Shown: positions 8,396 through 19,062 of the stretch, piece by piece
Position numbering within the stretch: position 1 is the first letter of the stretch
Layout of the letters: every line of letters begins with the position of its first letter
From: Pelomonas saccharophila_A
Lineage (GTDB): Bacteria; Pseudomonadota; Gammaproteobacteria; Burkholderiales; Burkholderiaceae_C
Reading direction: 5' to 3'
DNA: 64,000 bases
Assembly (NCBI RefSeq): GCF_031458095.1
Contig: NZ_JAVDXU010000005.1
Span: forward strand, 369,628-433,627
Notes under the pieces: model-generated
Seen by the model: the letters and a program-made list of their open reading frames with translations, nothing else
Databases searched by the model: none
Told to the model about the DNA's origin: nothing
Program-made: the position numbers and the translations under genes

Positions 8396-8901
8396 TGGAC
8401 CAGACCCCCGCTTCCGGCGGCGCAGGTGGGGGTACCTCCACCCGCCCGTATCTGATCCGCGCGCTGCATGACTGGTGCACGGACAACGGCTTCACGCCCT
8501 ATATCGCGGTCCATGTCGACCGTTCGGTGCAGGTGCCCATGGAGTACGTGTCCAACAACGAGATCGTGCTGAACATCGGTTTCGATGCGACCAGCGGCCT
8601 GGATCTGGGCAACGACTTCATCCAGTTCAAGGCCCGCTTCGGCGGCGTCGCGCGCGAGATCATCGTGCCGGTGGACCATGTCGTGGCGATCTACGCCCGC
8701 GAGAACGGCCAGGGCATGGCCTTCCCCGCGCCCGAACCGCTCGCCGAAGGCGCGCCTCTCCCCAGCGTGCCCACGCCCGAGCCGCGCCGCAGCGGCCTGC
8801 GCCTGGCCAGCGAAACCCCCGACGACGAGGGCGACGACACGCCGACCCCACCGGAAGCGCCCAGCGGCGGCCCGCGGCCTTCGCTGAAGCGCGTGAAATA
8901 G
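8395..8901 (+). CDS. sspB: ClpXP protease specificity-enhancing factor SspB
   Basis: SspB is an adaptor that delivers ssrA-tagged and some other substrates to ClpXP. The 168-aa protein has the folded substrate-binding domain (TRPYLIRALHDWCTDNGFTP, then VPMEYVSNNEIVLNI) over about residues 17-115. A flexible acidic/proline-rich tail follows, ending in LKRVK, which corresponds to the ClpX-binding tail of the family. The ATG at 8395 overlaps the sspA TGA. Confidence 0.95.
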   Translation: MDQTPASGGAGGGTSTRPYLIRALHDWCTDNGFTPYIAVHVDRSVQVPMEYVSNNEIVLNIGFDATSGLDLGNDFIQFKARFGGVAREIIVPVDHVVAIYARENGQGMAFPAPEPLAEGAPLPSVPTPEPRRSGLRLASETPDDEGDDTPTPPEAPSGGPRPSLKRVK

Positions 8902-8934
8902 CGAGCCCGCGCGCGAGCGCGTGCAGTGAACGTC

Positions 8935-8940
8935 TAGAAT
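8935..8940 (+). promoter_or_regulatory. Probable -10 element of the tRNA-Thr promoter
   Basis: TAGAAT ends 10 nt before the first base of the mature tRNA, the spacing expected for a tRNA promoter. The upstream -35 region is GC-rich and not recognisable. Confidence 0.5.
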
Positions 8941-8950
8941 CCCGTCTTTC

Positions 8951-9026
8951 GCCGGCTTAGCTCAGTTGGTAGAGCAACCGCCTTGTAAGCGGTAGGTCAT
9001 CAGTTCGAATCCGATAGCCGGCACCA
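8951..9026 (+). tRNA. tRNA-Thr (anticodon UGU)
   Basis: The 76-nt sequence folds as a cloverleaf. It has a perfect acceptor stem (GCCGGCT/AGCCGGC), D-stem GCTC/GAGC, anticodon stem ACCGC/GCGGT with loop CTTGTAA giving anticodon TGT, and an encoded CCA end. The T-stem reads ATCAG against CCGAT, which leaves one A-C mismatch at the second pair from the T-loop (bases 9002 and 9012). A strong terminator follows. Confidence 0.95.
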
Positions 9027-9030
9027 ACAG

Positions 9031-9062
9031 AAACCCACTGTCTCGCGACAGTGGGTTTTATT
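9031..9062 (+). terminator. Intrinsic terminator after tRNA-Thr
   Basis: A 12-bp perfect stem (AAACCCACTGTC/GACAGTGGGTTT, 9031-9042 with 9047-9058) with a TCGC loop is followed by a short T-rich tail. It begins 4 nt after the CCA end. Confidence 0.85.
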
Positions 9063-9063
9063 G

Positions 9064-9094
9064 AAACCCCATCGCCTGACGGCGCTGGGGTTTT
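9064..9094. terminator. Second hairpin, likely bidirectional terminator
   Basis: AAACCCCA (9064-9071) pairs with TGGGGTTT (9086-9093). A TTTT-rich tail follows on the plus strand and a shorter T-run on the minus strand. It lies immediately past the stop codon of the minus-strand DciA-like gene, so it may stop transcription from both sides. Confidence 0.55.
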
Positions 9095-9095
9095 C

Positions 9096-9434
9096 TTATT
9101 TCTGCAGCAGCTTGATGCGGATCTGTCCGGGCAGACCGGCCTGGGCCAGCAGGGCTTCCAGGCGTGGCAGCAGGTGGCGCAGCTTGGCGGCGACGGCGGC
9201 GTTGGCGGCCAGCAGGCTCCAGCCGTCCTCGTCCAGCGGCCCCGGTTGCAGGCTGGCCAGCAGGGTGCCCGGCAGCGCCGGCGCGATGATGCGCAGCCGC
9301 CGCCGCGAGGCCTCCAGCCGCGCATTGAGCTGGGCCAGGCCCGCGTGGGCGCGCAGGGCGTCGGCCACCGGCGTCGGTGACGGGATGCTGGCGCGCACGC
9401 TCTTGGGAGCGAGATAGCGGGGCGGGGTGGCCAT
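9096..9434 (-). CDS. DUF721 (DciA-like) protein
   Basis: This 112-aa protein has the DUF721 fold signature (LARLNARLEASRRRLRIIAP-like segment, then WSLLAANAAVAAKLRHLLPRL, ending in IRIKLLQK). DciA proteins of this family help load the DnaB replicative helicase in bacteria lacking DnaC. Whether this compact form has that role is inference. The ATG at 9434 gives MATPPRYLAPKSV; no strong SD is seen. It is divergent from secA, which is the usual neighbour in Burkholderiales. Confidence 0.8.
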   Translation of the reverse strand: MATPPRYLAPKSVRASIPSPTPVADALRAHAGLAQLNARLEASRRRLRIIAPALPGTLLASLQPGPLDEDGWSLLAANAAVAAKLRHLLPRLEALLAQAGLPGQIRIKLLQK

Positions 9435-9604
9435 AGCCGCAGTGTAGTGAGGCGGCCGGTCCGGCCGGAAGCCCGCTGCTAAACTGCGCCGTTTTGCGCG
9501 GCCGGGCAAGTCCGTCTTGCAATGCCTCGCCGTGCCCTCAGATTCGCGCCTCTCACCGGTCGGTCCATCCTTTCGGTGCCGCGCAGCTCCTCATTCTTCG
9601 CAGC

Positions 9605-12349
<2,745 letters not shown>

Positions 12350-12372
12350 TCCGCCGGCGCTCCAGATGCCTC

Positions 12373-12398
12373 ACGGGCCGGCCTTGCCGGCCCGTTTT
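12373..12398 (+). terminator. Intrinsic terminator of secA
   Basis: A GC-rich stem (CGGGCCGGC/GCCGGCCCG plus an A-T pair) with a 3-nt loop is followed by TTTT, 24 nt after the secA stop. Confidence 0.85.
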
Positions 12399-12531
12399 CA
12401 TTGCGGCGCCCCCTTGCAGGGGCCCCCATCCGGGGGGAAGAGCGTGCGTTTGAGCACAAACCCCCCCGGCCGCCACGCGCATGGGGGGTGCTCCTCAGAT
12501 GCTTACCCCCCTAGAGTGCAGTCCATGCCCT

Positions 12532-12549
12532 CGGGTAGACCCGTATAGA
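12532..12549 (+). promoter_or_regulatory. Palindrome and -10-like box before PEP-CTERM genes
   Basis: CGGGTAGACCCG (12532-12543) is a perfect 5-2-5 palindrome directly abutting TATAGA (12544-12549), about 18 nt upstream of the PEP-CTERM gene start. The arrangement suggests an operator over a promoter, but I cannot name the regulator. The wider interval 12400-12531 also has short G/C-run hairpins and the inverted repeat GTTTGAGCACAAAC. Confidence 0.3.
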
Positions 12550-12566
12550 GAACTCGAAAGTCCACG

Positions 12567-13100
12567 ATGAAAACGTTGTCCAAAGCGCTTGCAGCCCTCG
12601 GCCTGGTGGCCGCCGCCACCGGCGCGAACGCCGCCGCGACGCCGGTGTCGTTCAGCTTCTCCAACAGCGCCATCATGTCCAGCGGCGGTGCCGCCGCCCA
12701 TTTCGACGACCTGTTCAGCTTCAACCTGAGCCGCGCGACGTTGATGTCCGGCGGCCTGCTGACCTTCTCCGGTGAAGAACTGGCCGGCGTCGATGTCACC
12801 TCCGCCTACCTGACCCGCGGCCCGGTCACCGTCGCCCTGACCCAGTTCGGCGCGGGCATCGATGTGGACGAGGACGTGTTCGGCACCGAGACCTGGACGC
12901 TGGCCCCGCACTGGTTGCCCGCCGGCAACTGGCAGCTGCATGTCATCGGCAACGGCTTCAGCGCCAAGGGCTTGGAAGGCTACACCGTCACGCTGGACGG
13001 CCGCACCAACAACGCCAACGACCTGCCCGAGCCGACCGCCCTGGCCCTCGTCGCCGTGGCCCTGGCCGGTCTGAGCCTGTCCCGCCGCCGCGCCCGCTGA
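12567..13100 (+). CDS. FxDxF-type PEP-CTERM exported protein
   Basis: This 177-aa protein is an exported surface or matrix protein of the PEP-CTERM class. It has an N-terminal signal peptide (MKTLSKALAALGLVAAATGANA), an FDDLF segment matching the FxDxF subclass, and a C-terminal sorting tail: LPEP, a hydrophobic helix, then RRRAR. Proteins with this tail are processed by exosortase (EpsH/XrtA type) in bacteria that make exopolysaccharide; no exosortase gene is in the window. Its substrate or structural role is unknown. The next PEP-CTERM gene starts 31 nt downstream, so the two probably form an operon. Confidence 0.8.
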   Translation: MKTLSKALAALGLVAAATGANAAATPVSFSFSNSAIMSSGGAAAHFDDLFSFNLSRATLMSGGLLTFSGEELAGVDVTSAYLTRGPVTVALTQFGAGIDVDEDVFGTETWTLAPHWLPAGNWQLHVIGNGFSAKGLEGYTVTLDGRTNNANDLPEPTALALVAVALAGLSLSRRRAR

Positions 13101-13131
13101 GCCGCAGCCCCTTCACGAAAGCAGTCCCATC

Positions 13132-13824
13132 ATGTTCAAGCCCCTGACTCTCGCCGCCGCCCTGCTGATCGGCACGCCGGCCTTTGCCGTCAGCACCGTC
13201 AGCGTTCGCTTCGTGAGCCGTGATGCCAGCGCTCCGGTGCTGAACACGTCGATGACCAGCAACTACATCACCGGCGGCCTGAACTTCACCGACGCCGCCA
13301 CCGGCAGCTTCCTGGCCTATTGCGTCGAGCCCAGCCAGTCCTTCGCGCTGAGCTTCAAGAGCGATGGCGTCACGCCCAACTTCAAGACCTACACGGTCGA
13401 CAGCTTCAGCGCCAGCCAGGCCTCGCTGCTGCAGGGCCTGTACTCCAGCAGCTTCGCTTCGGTCCATTCCGGCAACCAGCAGGCCGCCTTCCAGCTCGCC
13501 GTCTGGGAAATCATGCGCGAGAGCAGCGGCACGCTGAGCATCGCTGAGGGGAACGGCAACTTCTTCCTGAAGACCGCCGGCGCCACCGGCCAGCAGAACG
13601 GCATCAACAATTCGGTGCAGGCCCTGGCCTCCCATTACCTGTCGGCCGCCGAGAGCTACAACGGTCCGGGCCTCTACAGCCTGACCAAGCTCAGCAACGC
13701 CACCTACCAGGACCTCGTCGTGGCGAGTGCCGTCAACGCGGTGCCCGAGCCCGAGACCTATGCCCTGTTTCTGGCCGGCCTGGGCGCCATTGGCCTGATG
13801 GCCCGCCGCCGCCTGCCGCGCTGA
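13132..13824 (+). CDS. PEP-CTERM protein with thioester-domain-like Cys/Gln motif
   Basis: This 230-aa protein has a signal peptide (to about FA19), a central globular domain, and a PEP-CTERM tail (VPEPETYALFLAGLGAIGLMARRRLPR region, residues ~204-230). The central domain contains YCVEP (C64) and FQLAVWEI (Q121, A123, W125). That pair matches the layout of Cys-Gln thioester domains (Cys followed later by QxAxW) known from adhesins of Gram-positive bacteria. In those domains the Cys and Gln side chains form an internal thioester that binds host or matrix amines. I see the motif; bond formation here is inference. It follows the FxDxF PEP-CTERM gene and ends in a terminator. Confidence 0.75.
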   Translation: MFKPLTLAAALLIGTPAFAVSTVSVRFVSRDASAPVLNTSMTSNYITGGLNFTDAATGSFLAYCVEPSQSFALSFKSDGVTPNFKTYTVDSFSASQASLLQGLYSSSFASVHSGNQQAAFQLAVWEIMRESSGTLSIAEGNGNFFLKTAGATGQQNGINNSVQALASHYLSAAESYNGPGLYSLTKLSNATYQDLVVASAVNAVPEPETYALFLAGLGAIGLMARRRLPR

Positions 13825-13843
13825 TCCGCTTGCGGCTCCTTGC

Positions 13844-13867
13844 AAAGGCTCCTTCGGGAGCCTTTTT
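13844..13867 (+). terminator. Intrinsic terminator of the PEP-CTERM pair
   Basis: A 9-bp perfect stem AAAGGCTCC/GGAGCCTTT closed by a UUCG tetraloop is followed by TT. It lies 20 nt after the stop codon. Confidence 0.85.
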
Positions 13868-13874
13868 CGCTTCA

Positions 13875-13880
13875 TAGAAT
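13875..13880 (+). promoter_or_regulatory. Probable -10 element of argJ
   Basis: TAGAAT lies 33 nt upstream of the argJ ATG and directly after the preceding terminator. The same hexamer precedes petA and the tRNA-Thr gene. Confidence 0.45.
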
Positions 13881-13912
13881 CGGCGCGCTTTCCCTGATCA
13901 ACCGAGCGCGCC

Positions 13913-15142
13913 ATGCCCGTCAATCTCACCGCCCCCGATCCCGCCTCCCTGTTGCCCGTGCCGGGCGTGCGCCTCGGCGTGACCATGGCCGGCGTGCGCA
14001 AGGCCAACCGGCGCGACCTCAGCGTCATCGCGCTGGACGAGGGCGCGGCCGTGGCCGGCGTCTTCACGACCAACCGCTTTTGCGCCGCTCCTGTGCAAAT
14101 CTGCCGTGAGCATCTGGCCGGCGGCGCGGCCATCCGGGCCCTGTTGATCAACACCGGCAATGCCAACGCCGGCACCGGCGCCGACGGCCTGGCCCGTGCG
14201 CGCGAGACGTGCAAGGCCCTGGCCGGCCTGATCGGCTGCGCGCCCGAGCAGATCCTGCCCTTCTCGACCGGCGTCATCATGGAGACGCTGCCGGTGGACC
14301 GCATCACGGCCGGCCTGCCGGCCGCCCTGGCGGCGCTGAAGGCCGACAACTGGGCCGAGGCCGCCGCCGGCATCATGACGACGGACACCCTGCCCAAGGC
14401 CGCGTCGCAGCGCGTGCAGATCGGCGGCGTGCCGGTCACGCTGAGCGGCATCTCCAAGGGCGCCGGCATGATCCGCCCCAATATGGCCACCATGCTGGGC
14501 TTTGTCGCCACCGACGCCAACATCGCCCCGGCCCTGCTGCAGCCGCTCGTGAAGGAGGCCGCCGACGCCTCCTTCAACCGCATCACCATCGACGGCGACA
14601 CGTCCACCAACGACTGCTTCATGCTGATCGCCAGCCGCAAGGCGGCGCATGCCGAGATCACCTCGCTGGACAGCGCCGACGCCAAGGTCCTGCGCGGGGC
14701 GCTGATCGCCCTGGCCCAGGAGCTGGCCCAGGCCATCGTGCGCGACGGCGAGGGTGCGACCAAGTTCATCGCCATCACCATCGAGGGCGGCCGCGACGAG
14801 GCCGAGTGCAAGCTGGCCGCCTATGCCATTGCCCACTCGCCGCTGGTCAAGACCGCCTTCTTCGCCAGCGACCCGAATCTGGGCCGCATCCTGGCGGCGG
14901 TGGGCTATGCCGGCATTGGCGACCTGGACCAGGGGCTGATCGACCTGGACCTGGACGATGTCGCCGTGGTCCGCCAGGGCGGGCGCCTGACGACCTACCG
15001 CGAGGAAGACGGCCAGCGCGTCATGAAACAGTCCGAGATCACCATCCGCGTCGGCCTGAACCGCGGCTCGGCCAGCGCCACGGTCTGGACCTGCGACTTG
15101 AGTCACGACTACGTCAGCATCAACGCCGACTACCGCAGCTGA
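13913..15142 (+). CDS. argJ: Bifunctional ornithine acetyltransferase / N-acetylglutamate synthase
   Basis: ArgJ moves the acetyl group from N-acetylornithine to glutamate (and may also use acetyl-CoA), recycling acetyl in arginine synthesis in the cytoplasm. The 409-aa protein is a self-cleaving N-terminal nucleophile enzyme. The cleavage motif is seen as MATMLGF, with Thr193 as the new N-terminus of the beta chain. Other signatures are the oxyanion-hole segment PFSTGVIMETLP and the C-terminal SHDYVSINADYRS. The ATG at 13913 gives the normal MPVNL start. A separate promoter-like box lies upstream. Confidence 0.97.
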   Translation: MPVNLTAPDPASLLPVPGVRLGVTMAGVRKANRRDLSVIALDEGAAVAGVFTTNRFCAAPVQICREHLAGGAAIRALLINTGNANAGTGADGLARARETCKALAGLIGCAPEQILPFSTGVIMETLPVDRITAGLPAALAALKADNWAEAAAGIMTTDTLPKAASQRVQIGGVPVTLSGISKGAGMIRPNMATMLGFVATDANIAPALLQPLVKEAADASFNRITIDGDTSTNDCFMLIASRKAAHAEITSLDSADAKVLRGALIALAQELAQAIVRDGEGATKFIAITIEGGRDEAECKLAAYAIAHSPLVKTAFFASDPNLGRILAAVGYAGIGDLDQGLIDLDLDDVAVVRQGGRLTTYREEDGQRVMKQSEITIRVGLNRGSASATVWTCDLSHDYVSINADYRS

Positions 15143-15256
15143 GCGCGAGCCCCGGTTGGGGTTATTGCTGTCAGGGCTTCATCGCATGACGATCGGCGCC
15201 GCCTGCGGGTGGCGCCGACAATCCGCGCCTTCACGGAATACCCCGGATACCGCTCG

Positions 15257-17386
15257 ATGAAGCTCACCTTGTCTGCCATCACCCTCGCAGCCGTTCTCGC
15301 CACCAGCGCCCAGGCCCAGGGCCTCAGCTACCCCAACACGCGCAAGGTCGACCAGGTCGACGCCTATCACGACACCGCCGTTGCCGACCCCTACCGCTGG
15401 CTGGAAGACGACAACAGCGCCGACACCAAGGCCTGGGTCGTCCAGCAGAACGAGGTCACCGACAAGTTCCTGGCCGCCATGCCGCAGCGCCTGCCGGCGC
15501 GCCGCATCTACACCGAGCTCTACAACTTCGAGCGCTTCGGCATCCCCTTCCATGAAGGCGGCCGCTACTTCTGGACCCGCAACGACGGCCTGCAGCAGCA
15601 GAACGTCATCTACACGGCCAAGTCCCTGACCGACACGCCCGCCGTCGCCCTGGACCCCAATGCCATGAGCAAGGACGGCACCGTGGCCCTGAGCGGCCTG
15701 GCGCCCTCGCGCGACGGCAAGCTGCTGGCCTATGGCATCGCCGGCGCCGGCTCCGACTGGCAAACCTGGAAGGTGCGCGACCTGGCCACCGGCCAGGACC
15801 TCGCCGACACCATCGAATGGGTCAAGTTCAGCGGCGCCTCCTGGACGATCGACGGCAAGGGCTTCTTCTACGCCCGCTACGACGCGCCCAAGGAAGGCGA
15901 GAAGCTCAAGGGCGCCAACTACTTCCAGAAGCTCTACTACCACCGCCTGGGCACGCCGCAGGCCGAGGACGTGCTCGTCGCCGAGAACCGCGAGGACAAG
16001 GAGTGGGGCTTCGGCACCGAGGTGTCGGACGACGGCCAGCTGCTCTTGATCAGCGTCTGGAAGAGCGCCGGCAGCAAGAACGGCCTGATGGTCCTGCCCC
16101 TGCCCAAGGGCGCCTTCGCCGGCGGCAAGCCCCAGCCCATCACGCTGGACTTCGATGCGCAGTACAGCGCCATCGCCGCCGTCGGCGGCAAGCTCATCGT
16201 CAAGACCGACAAGGGTGCGCCGCGTGGCAAGCTGGTCGCCATCGACCTGAAGAATCCCGCCCCTGCCGGCTGGAAGACGCTGGTCGCCGAAGGCCCCGAC
16301 GCCATGACCATGGCCTCCGCCGTCGGCGGCCGCTTCCTGCTCAGCTATCTGCATGACGCCGCGACGCTGGTGCGTGTGCATGGCGCCGACGGCAAGCAGC
16401 TCAGCGAGGTCAAGCTGCCCGGCGTCGGTACGGCAAGCGGCTTCGGCGGCCGCTGGGGCGACCAGGAAACCTTCTTCAGCTACACCAGCCTGACGACCCC
16501 GGCCGAGATCCACCGCTACGACGTCAAGACCGGCAAGGTCAGCCTGTTCAAGAAGCCCAAGACGGCCTTCAACGCCGACGAGTTCGAAACGCGCCGCGAG
16601 TTCGTCACCAGCAAGGACGGCACCCGCTTCCCCATCTTCATCGCCGCCAGGAAGGGCCTGAAGCTGGACGGCAACAACCCGACCCTGCTCTACGGCTACG
16701 GCGGCTTCGACATCTCCATCACGCCCGGCTATGGCGTCACGGCGGCCACGTGGATGAAGATGGGCGGCGTCTACGTCATCGCCTCCATCCGCGGCGGCGG
16801 CGAATACGGCTCGGCCTGGCATGAGGCCGGCACCAAGCTGAAGAAGCAGAACGTCTTTGACGATTTCATCGCCGCCGGCGAATGGCTGGTCAAGAACAAG
16901 GTCGCCAGCCCGGCGACGCTGGCCATCAACGGCGGCAGCAACGGCGGCCTGCTGGTCGGCGCGGTCACCAACCAGCGCCCGGATCTGTTTGCCGCTGCCG
17001 TGCCGCAGGTCGGCGTGATGGACATGCTGCGCTACCAGAACTTCACCATCGGCTGGGCCTGGGCCACCGACTACGGCACCAGCGCCGACAGCCCGGAGAT
17101 GTTCAATGCGCTGTATGCCTACTCGCCGGTCCACACCATCAAGAACGGCGCCAAATACCCGGCCGTGCTGATCACGACGGGCGACCACGACGACCGCGTC
17201 GTGCCGGCCCACAGCTTCAAGTACGCCGCCACGCTGCAGGCCGCCGACACGGGGCCGGCTCCGAAGCTGATCCGCATCGAGACCAATGCCGGCCACGGCG
17301 CCGGCAAGCCGACCTCCAAGATCATCGAGGAGCGCAGCGACATCCTGGCCTTCATCGCCAACACGATGAAGCTCGAGGTCAAGTGA
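15257..17386 (+). CDS. Periplasmic prolyl oligopeptidase (S9A)
   Basis: Prolyl oligopeptidases cut short peptides after proline. The 709-aa protein has a signal peptide (MKLTLSAITLAAVLATSAQA), an N-terminal seven-bladed propeller region opening with YPNTRKVDQVDAYHDTAVADPYRWLED, and a C-terminal alpha/beta hydrolase domain. The catalytic residues are seen as Ser561 in GGSNGG, Asp in TGDHDDRV and His in NAGHGAG. I start at the ATG at 15257 because the signal peptide begins there. A 7-bp inverted repeat (CGGCGCC/GGCGCCG, 15194-15217) lies upstream. The stop overlaps the next gene's GTG start. Confidence 0.93.
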   Translation: MKLTLSAITLAAVLATSAQAQGLSYPNTRKVDQVDAYHDTAVADPYRWLEDDNSADTKAWVVQQNEVTDKFLAAMPQRLPARRIYTELYNFERFGIPFHEGGRYFWTRNDGLQQQNVIYTAKSLTDTPAVALDPNAMSKDGTVALSGLAPSRDGKLLAYGIAGAGSDWQTWKVRDLATGQDLADTIEWVKFSGASWTIDGKGFFYARYDAPKEGEKLKGANYFQKLYYHRLGTPQAEDVLVAENREDKEWGFGTEVSDDGQLLLISVWKSAGSKNGLMVLPLPKGAFAGGKPQPITLDFDAQYSAIAAVGGKLIVKTDKGAPRGKLVAIDLKNPAPAGWKTLVAEGPDAMTMASAVGGRFLLSYLHDAATLVRVHGADGKQLSEVKLPGVGTASGFGGRWGDQETFFSYTSLTTPAEIHRYDVKTGKVSLFKKPKTAFNADEFETRREFVTSKDGTRFPIFIAARKGLKLDGNNPTLLYGYGGFDISITPGYGVTAATWMKMGGVYVIASIRGGGEYGSAWHEAGTKLKKQNVFDDFIAAGEWLVKNKVASPATLAINGGSNGGLLVGAVTNQRPDLFAAAVPQVGVMDMLRYQNFTIGWAWATDYGTSADSPEMFNALYAYSPVHTIKNGAKYPAVLITTGDHDDRVVPAHSFKYAATLQAADTGPAPKLIRIETNAGHGAGKPTSKIIEERSDILAFIANTMKLEVK

Positions 17387-17820
17387 AGGGAGAGGTCGCG
17401 ATCCGTGATCTGGGCATCGGCGATGTCGATGCCCTTGTTGATCTCTATCAGCATCTGAACGCTGGCGATGCGCCGCCTTCGCCAGAGGCGGTGCTCGCCG
17501 TGTTCGCACATCCGGGATTGCGCCATTTCGGCGTGTTCGATGGCGAAGCGCTGATCGCCAGCTGCAACCTCGCCGTCATTCCCAACCTGACACGCGGCGG
17601 CGGCAGCTATGGCGTCATCGAGAACGTCGTGACCCATGCCGACCACCGCGGTCGCGGCCATAGCCAGACGGTGGTGCGCCATGCCATCGAAGAAGCCTGG
17701 AAGGTCGCTTGCTACAAGGTGGTGCTGACCACCGGCCGCAAGGACCCCGCGGTCTGGGCCTTCTACGAGCGCTGCGGCTTCGACGCCGGCGACAAGCGCG
17801 CCTTCGTCATCCGGCGTTAG
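17383..17820 (+). CDS. GNAT family N-acetyltransferase
   Basis: This 145-aa protein is a GNAT-fold acetyl-CoA-dependent acetyltransferase of unknown acceptor. It has the acetyl-CoA-binding segment VVTHADHRGRGHSQTVVRHA (RGRGHS is the Q/RxxGxG/A-type loop) and the late motif WAFYERCGF. The GTG start at 17383 overlaps the stop of the peptidase gene (GTGA), with GAGG 4 nt upstream, so translational coupling is likely. No in-frame ATG lies before the first conserved strand. Its stop codon overlaps the convergent SPOR gene. Confidence 0.85.
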   Translation: MKGEVAIRDLGIGDVDALVDLYQHLNAGDAPPSPEAVLAVFAHPGLRHFGVFDGEALIASCNLAVIPNLTRGGGSYGVIENVVTHADHRGRGHSQTVVRHAIEEAWKVACYKVVLTTGRKDPAVWAFYERCGFDAGDKRAFVIRR

Positions 17821-19004
17821 AAGTTCACCGCCTTGGTCTTGAGGCCGCGCGCCACCAGCGTCGCGTTGATCAGCTGGGCCTGCTCCCGGCTCGGGAAGGG
17901 CCAGATGGTGGCGCGCCAGCCTTCCGGCGTCTGGATGACGTCGGCCTGCAGGGCATTGGGGTCGCTGTGCACGCCGACCAGGCCGGCCTTCATCTTGGCC
18001 AGCAGGGCCTCGGCCTCGGCCTTGCTGCCCGGTGGGCCGACCAGGGCGACGACGATCTTGTCCGGTGTTTGGGCCAGGCGAATCAGGCGCGGGTCGGCGG
18101 GCTCGGGTTTGCTGGCGCCAGGCTCGGGCTTGTCGGCGGGCTTTTCAGCGGACACCTCGGAGGCTTTGTCCGAGCGCAGGATGGGCGGGCGCTTGATGCC
18201 GTCGGTGCGCTCCACGAGGCGGGGGCGGATGTCGGGCGGTGGCGCGTCGCTGGCAGCCTCGCTGGCGGGCGCTTCCGCGGCCGAAGCTGGAGCGGAGGCC
18301 GCCGAGGCAGATGCCGGCAGCACCGGTGCCGAGGCAGCCGATGCCGCCGCTGAGGGCGGTGCAGCGACCGGCTCGGCCGCGCGTTTGGGCCACAGCGCCC
18401 AGGCGCCCACGGCGATCAAGACCGCCAGCACGGTGGCGGCCGCACCCAGTCGGATCGGGTCCCAAAGCCGCCGGCCGGCAATCTCCGAAGGGATGCCGCG
18501 GCCGGCCAGCACGCGGGTGCGGGCGCTGCCGACGTCGATGCCGGCCGTCATCAGATAGAGCTCGAAGGGCCAGCCGCCGTGGCTGCTGGCCAGGCTCTCG
18601 TCGATGACGATGACGCGCCAGGGCTTGCTCTCCGGCGTGGCGGGCGGCTCGGCAAAGCCATGGGCCAGCGCAAAGCGCTCGACCTGGGCCGGGCTCAGGC
18701 CGGGCAGGAATTTCTCGCTGAAGGCCCGCCATTGCGTGCGCGGGCGCCGGCTGAGCAGGGCCGGCAGAGCTTTGAGGCGCTGCTGCCAGGCCGCCCAGCG
18801 CGACAGCGGCGGCGAGCCGTGCAGTTCGTCAAAGGCGCTGACGACATCCGTCAGCACCGGCTCCACCAGGGCGCCGGCCTCGGCCGAGGCGCGCACAAAG
18901 GGCAGGGCCACCACGCCCACGGTGTGCACATCGCCCACAGCAATGCGCCGCGCAAGCGGGTGGCGGTTGTGCCAGTCAACGATCTGTTCGGCCAGGCGCT
19001 CCAT
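17817..19004 (-). CDS. SPOR-domain membrane protein
   Basis: This 395-aa protein has an uncharacterised N-terminal region (~1-180), one membrane helix at about 185-205 (LGAAATVLAVLIAVGAWALW), an Ala/Ser/Pro-rich linker, and a C-terminal SPOR-like domain from about residue 318 (VALVGPPGSKAEAEALLAKM to the end). SPOR domains bind denuded glycan strands of septal peptidoglycan. The orientation (N-terminus inside, SPOR outside) fits that. A role at division sites is inference. It lies third in a minus-strand run after a GNAT and an esterase gene, with a 58-bp gap. Confidence 0.75.
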   Translation of the reverse strand: MERLAEQIVDWHNRHPLARRIAVGDVHTVGVVALPFVRASAEAGALVEPVLTDVVSAFDELHGSPPLSRWAAWQQRLKALPALLSRRPRTQWRAFSEKFLPGLSPAQVERFALAHGFAEPPATPESKPWRVIVIDESLASSHGGWPFELYLMTAGIDVGSARTRVLAGRGIPSEIAGRRLWDPIRLGAAATVLAVLIAVGAWALWPKRAAEPVAAPPSAAASAASAPVLPASASAASAPASAAEAPASEAASDAPPPDIRPRLVERTDGIKRPPILRSDKASEVSAEKPADKPEPGASKPEPADPRLIRLAQTPDKIVVALVGPPGSKAEAEALLAKMKAGLVGVHSDPNALQADVIQTPEGWRATIWPFPSREQAQLINATLVARGLKTKAVNF

Positions 19005-19062
19005 GACTACTTGATCTTGCCCGAGGCCGCCGCATGCCGATGGCGAAAACAGAGGAGCGAAT

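Noticed and set aside
15194..15217. 7-bp inverted repeat after argJ as a terminator
   Set aside because: No T-run follows on either strand; it could be an operator, but nothing else supports that.
15179..17509. 776-codon minus-strand open frame opposite the prolyl oligopeptidase
   Set aside because: The plus-strand gene has a signal peptide and an intact catalytic triad; the antisense frame has neither family resemblance nor SD.
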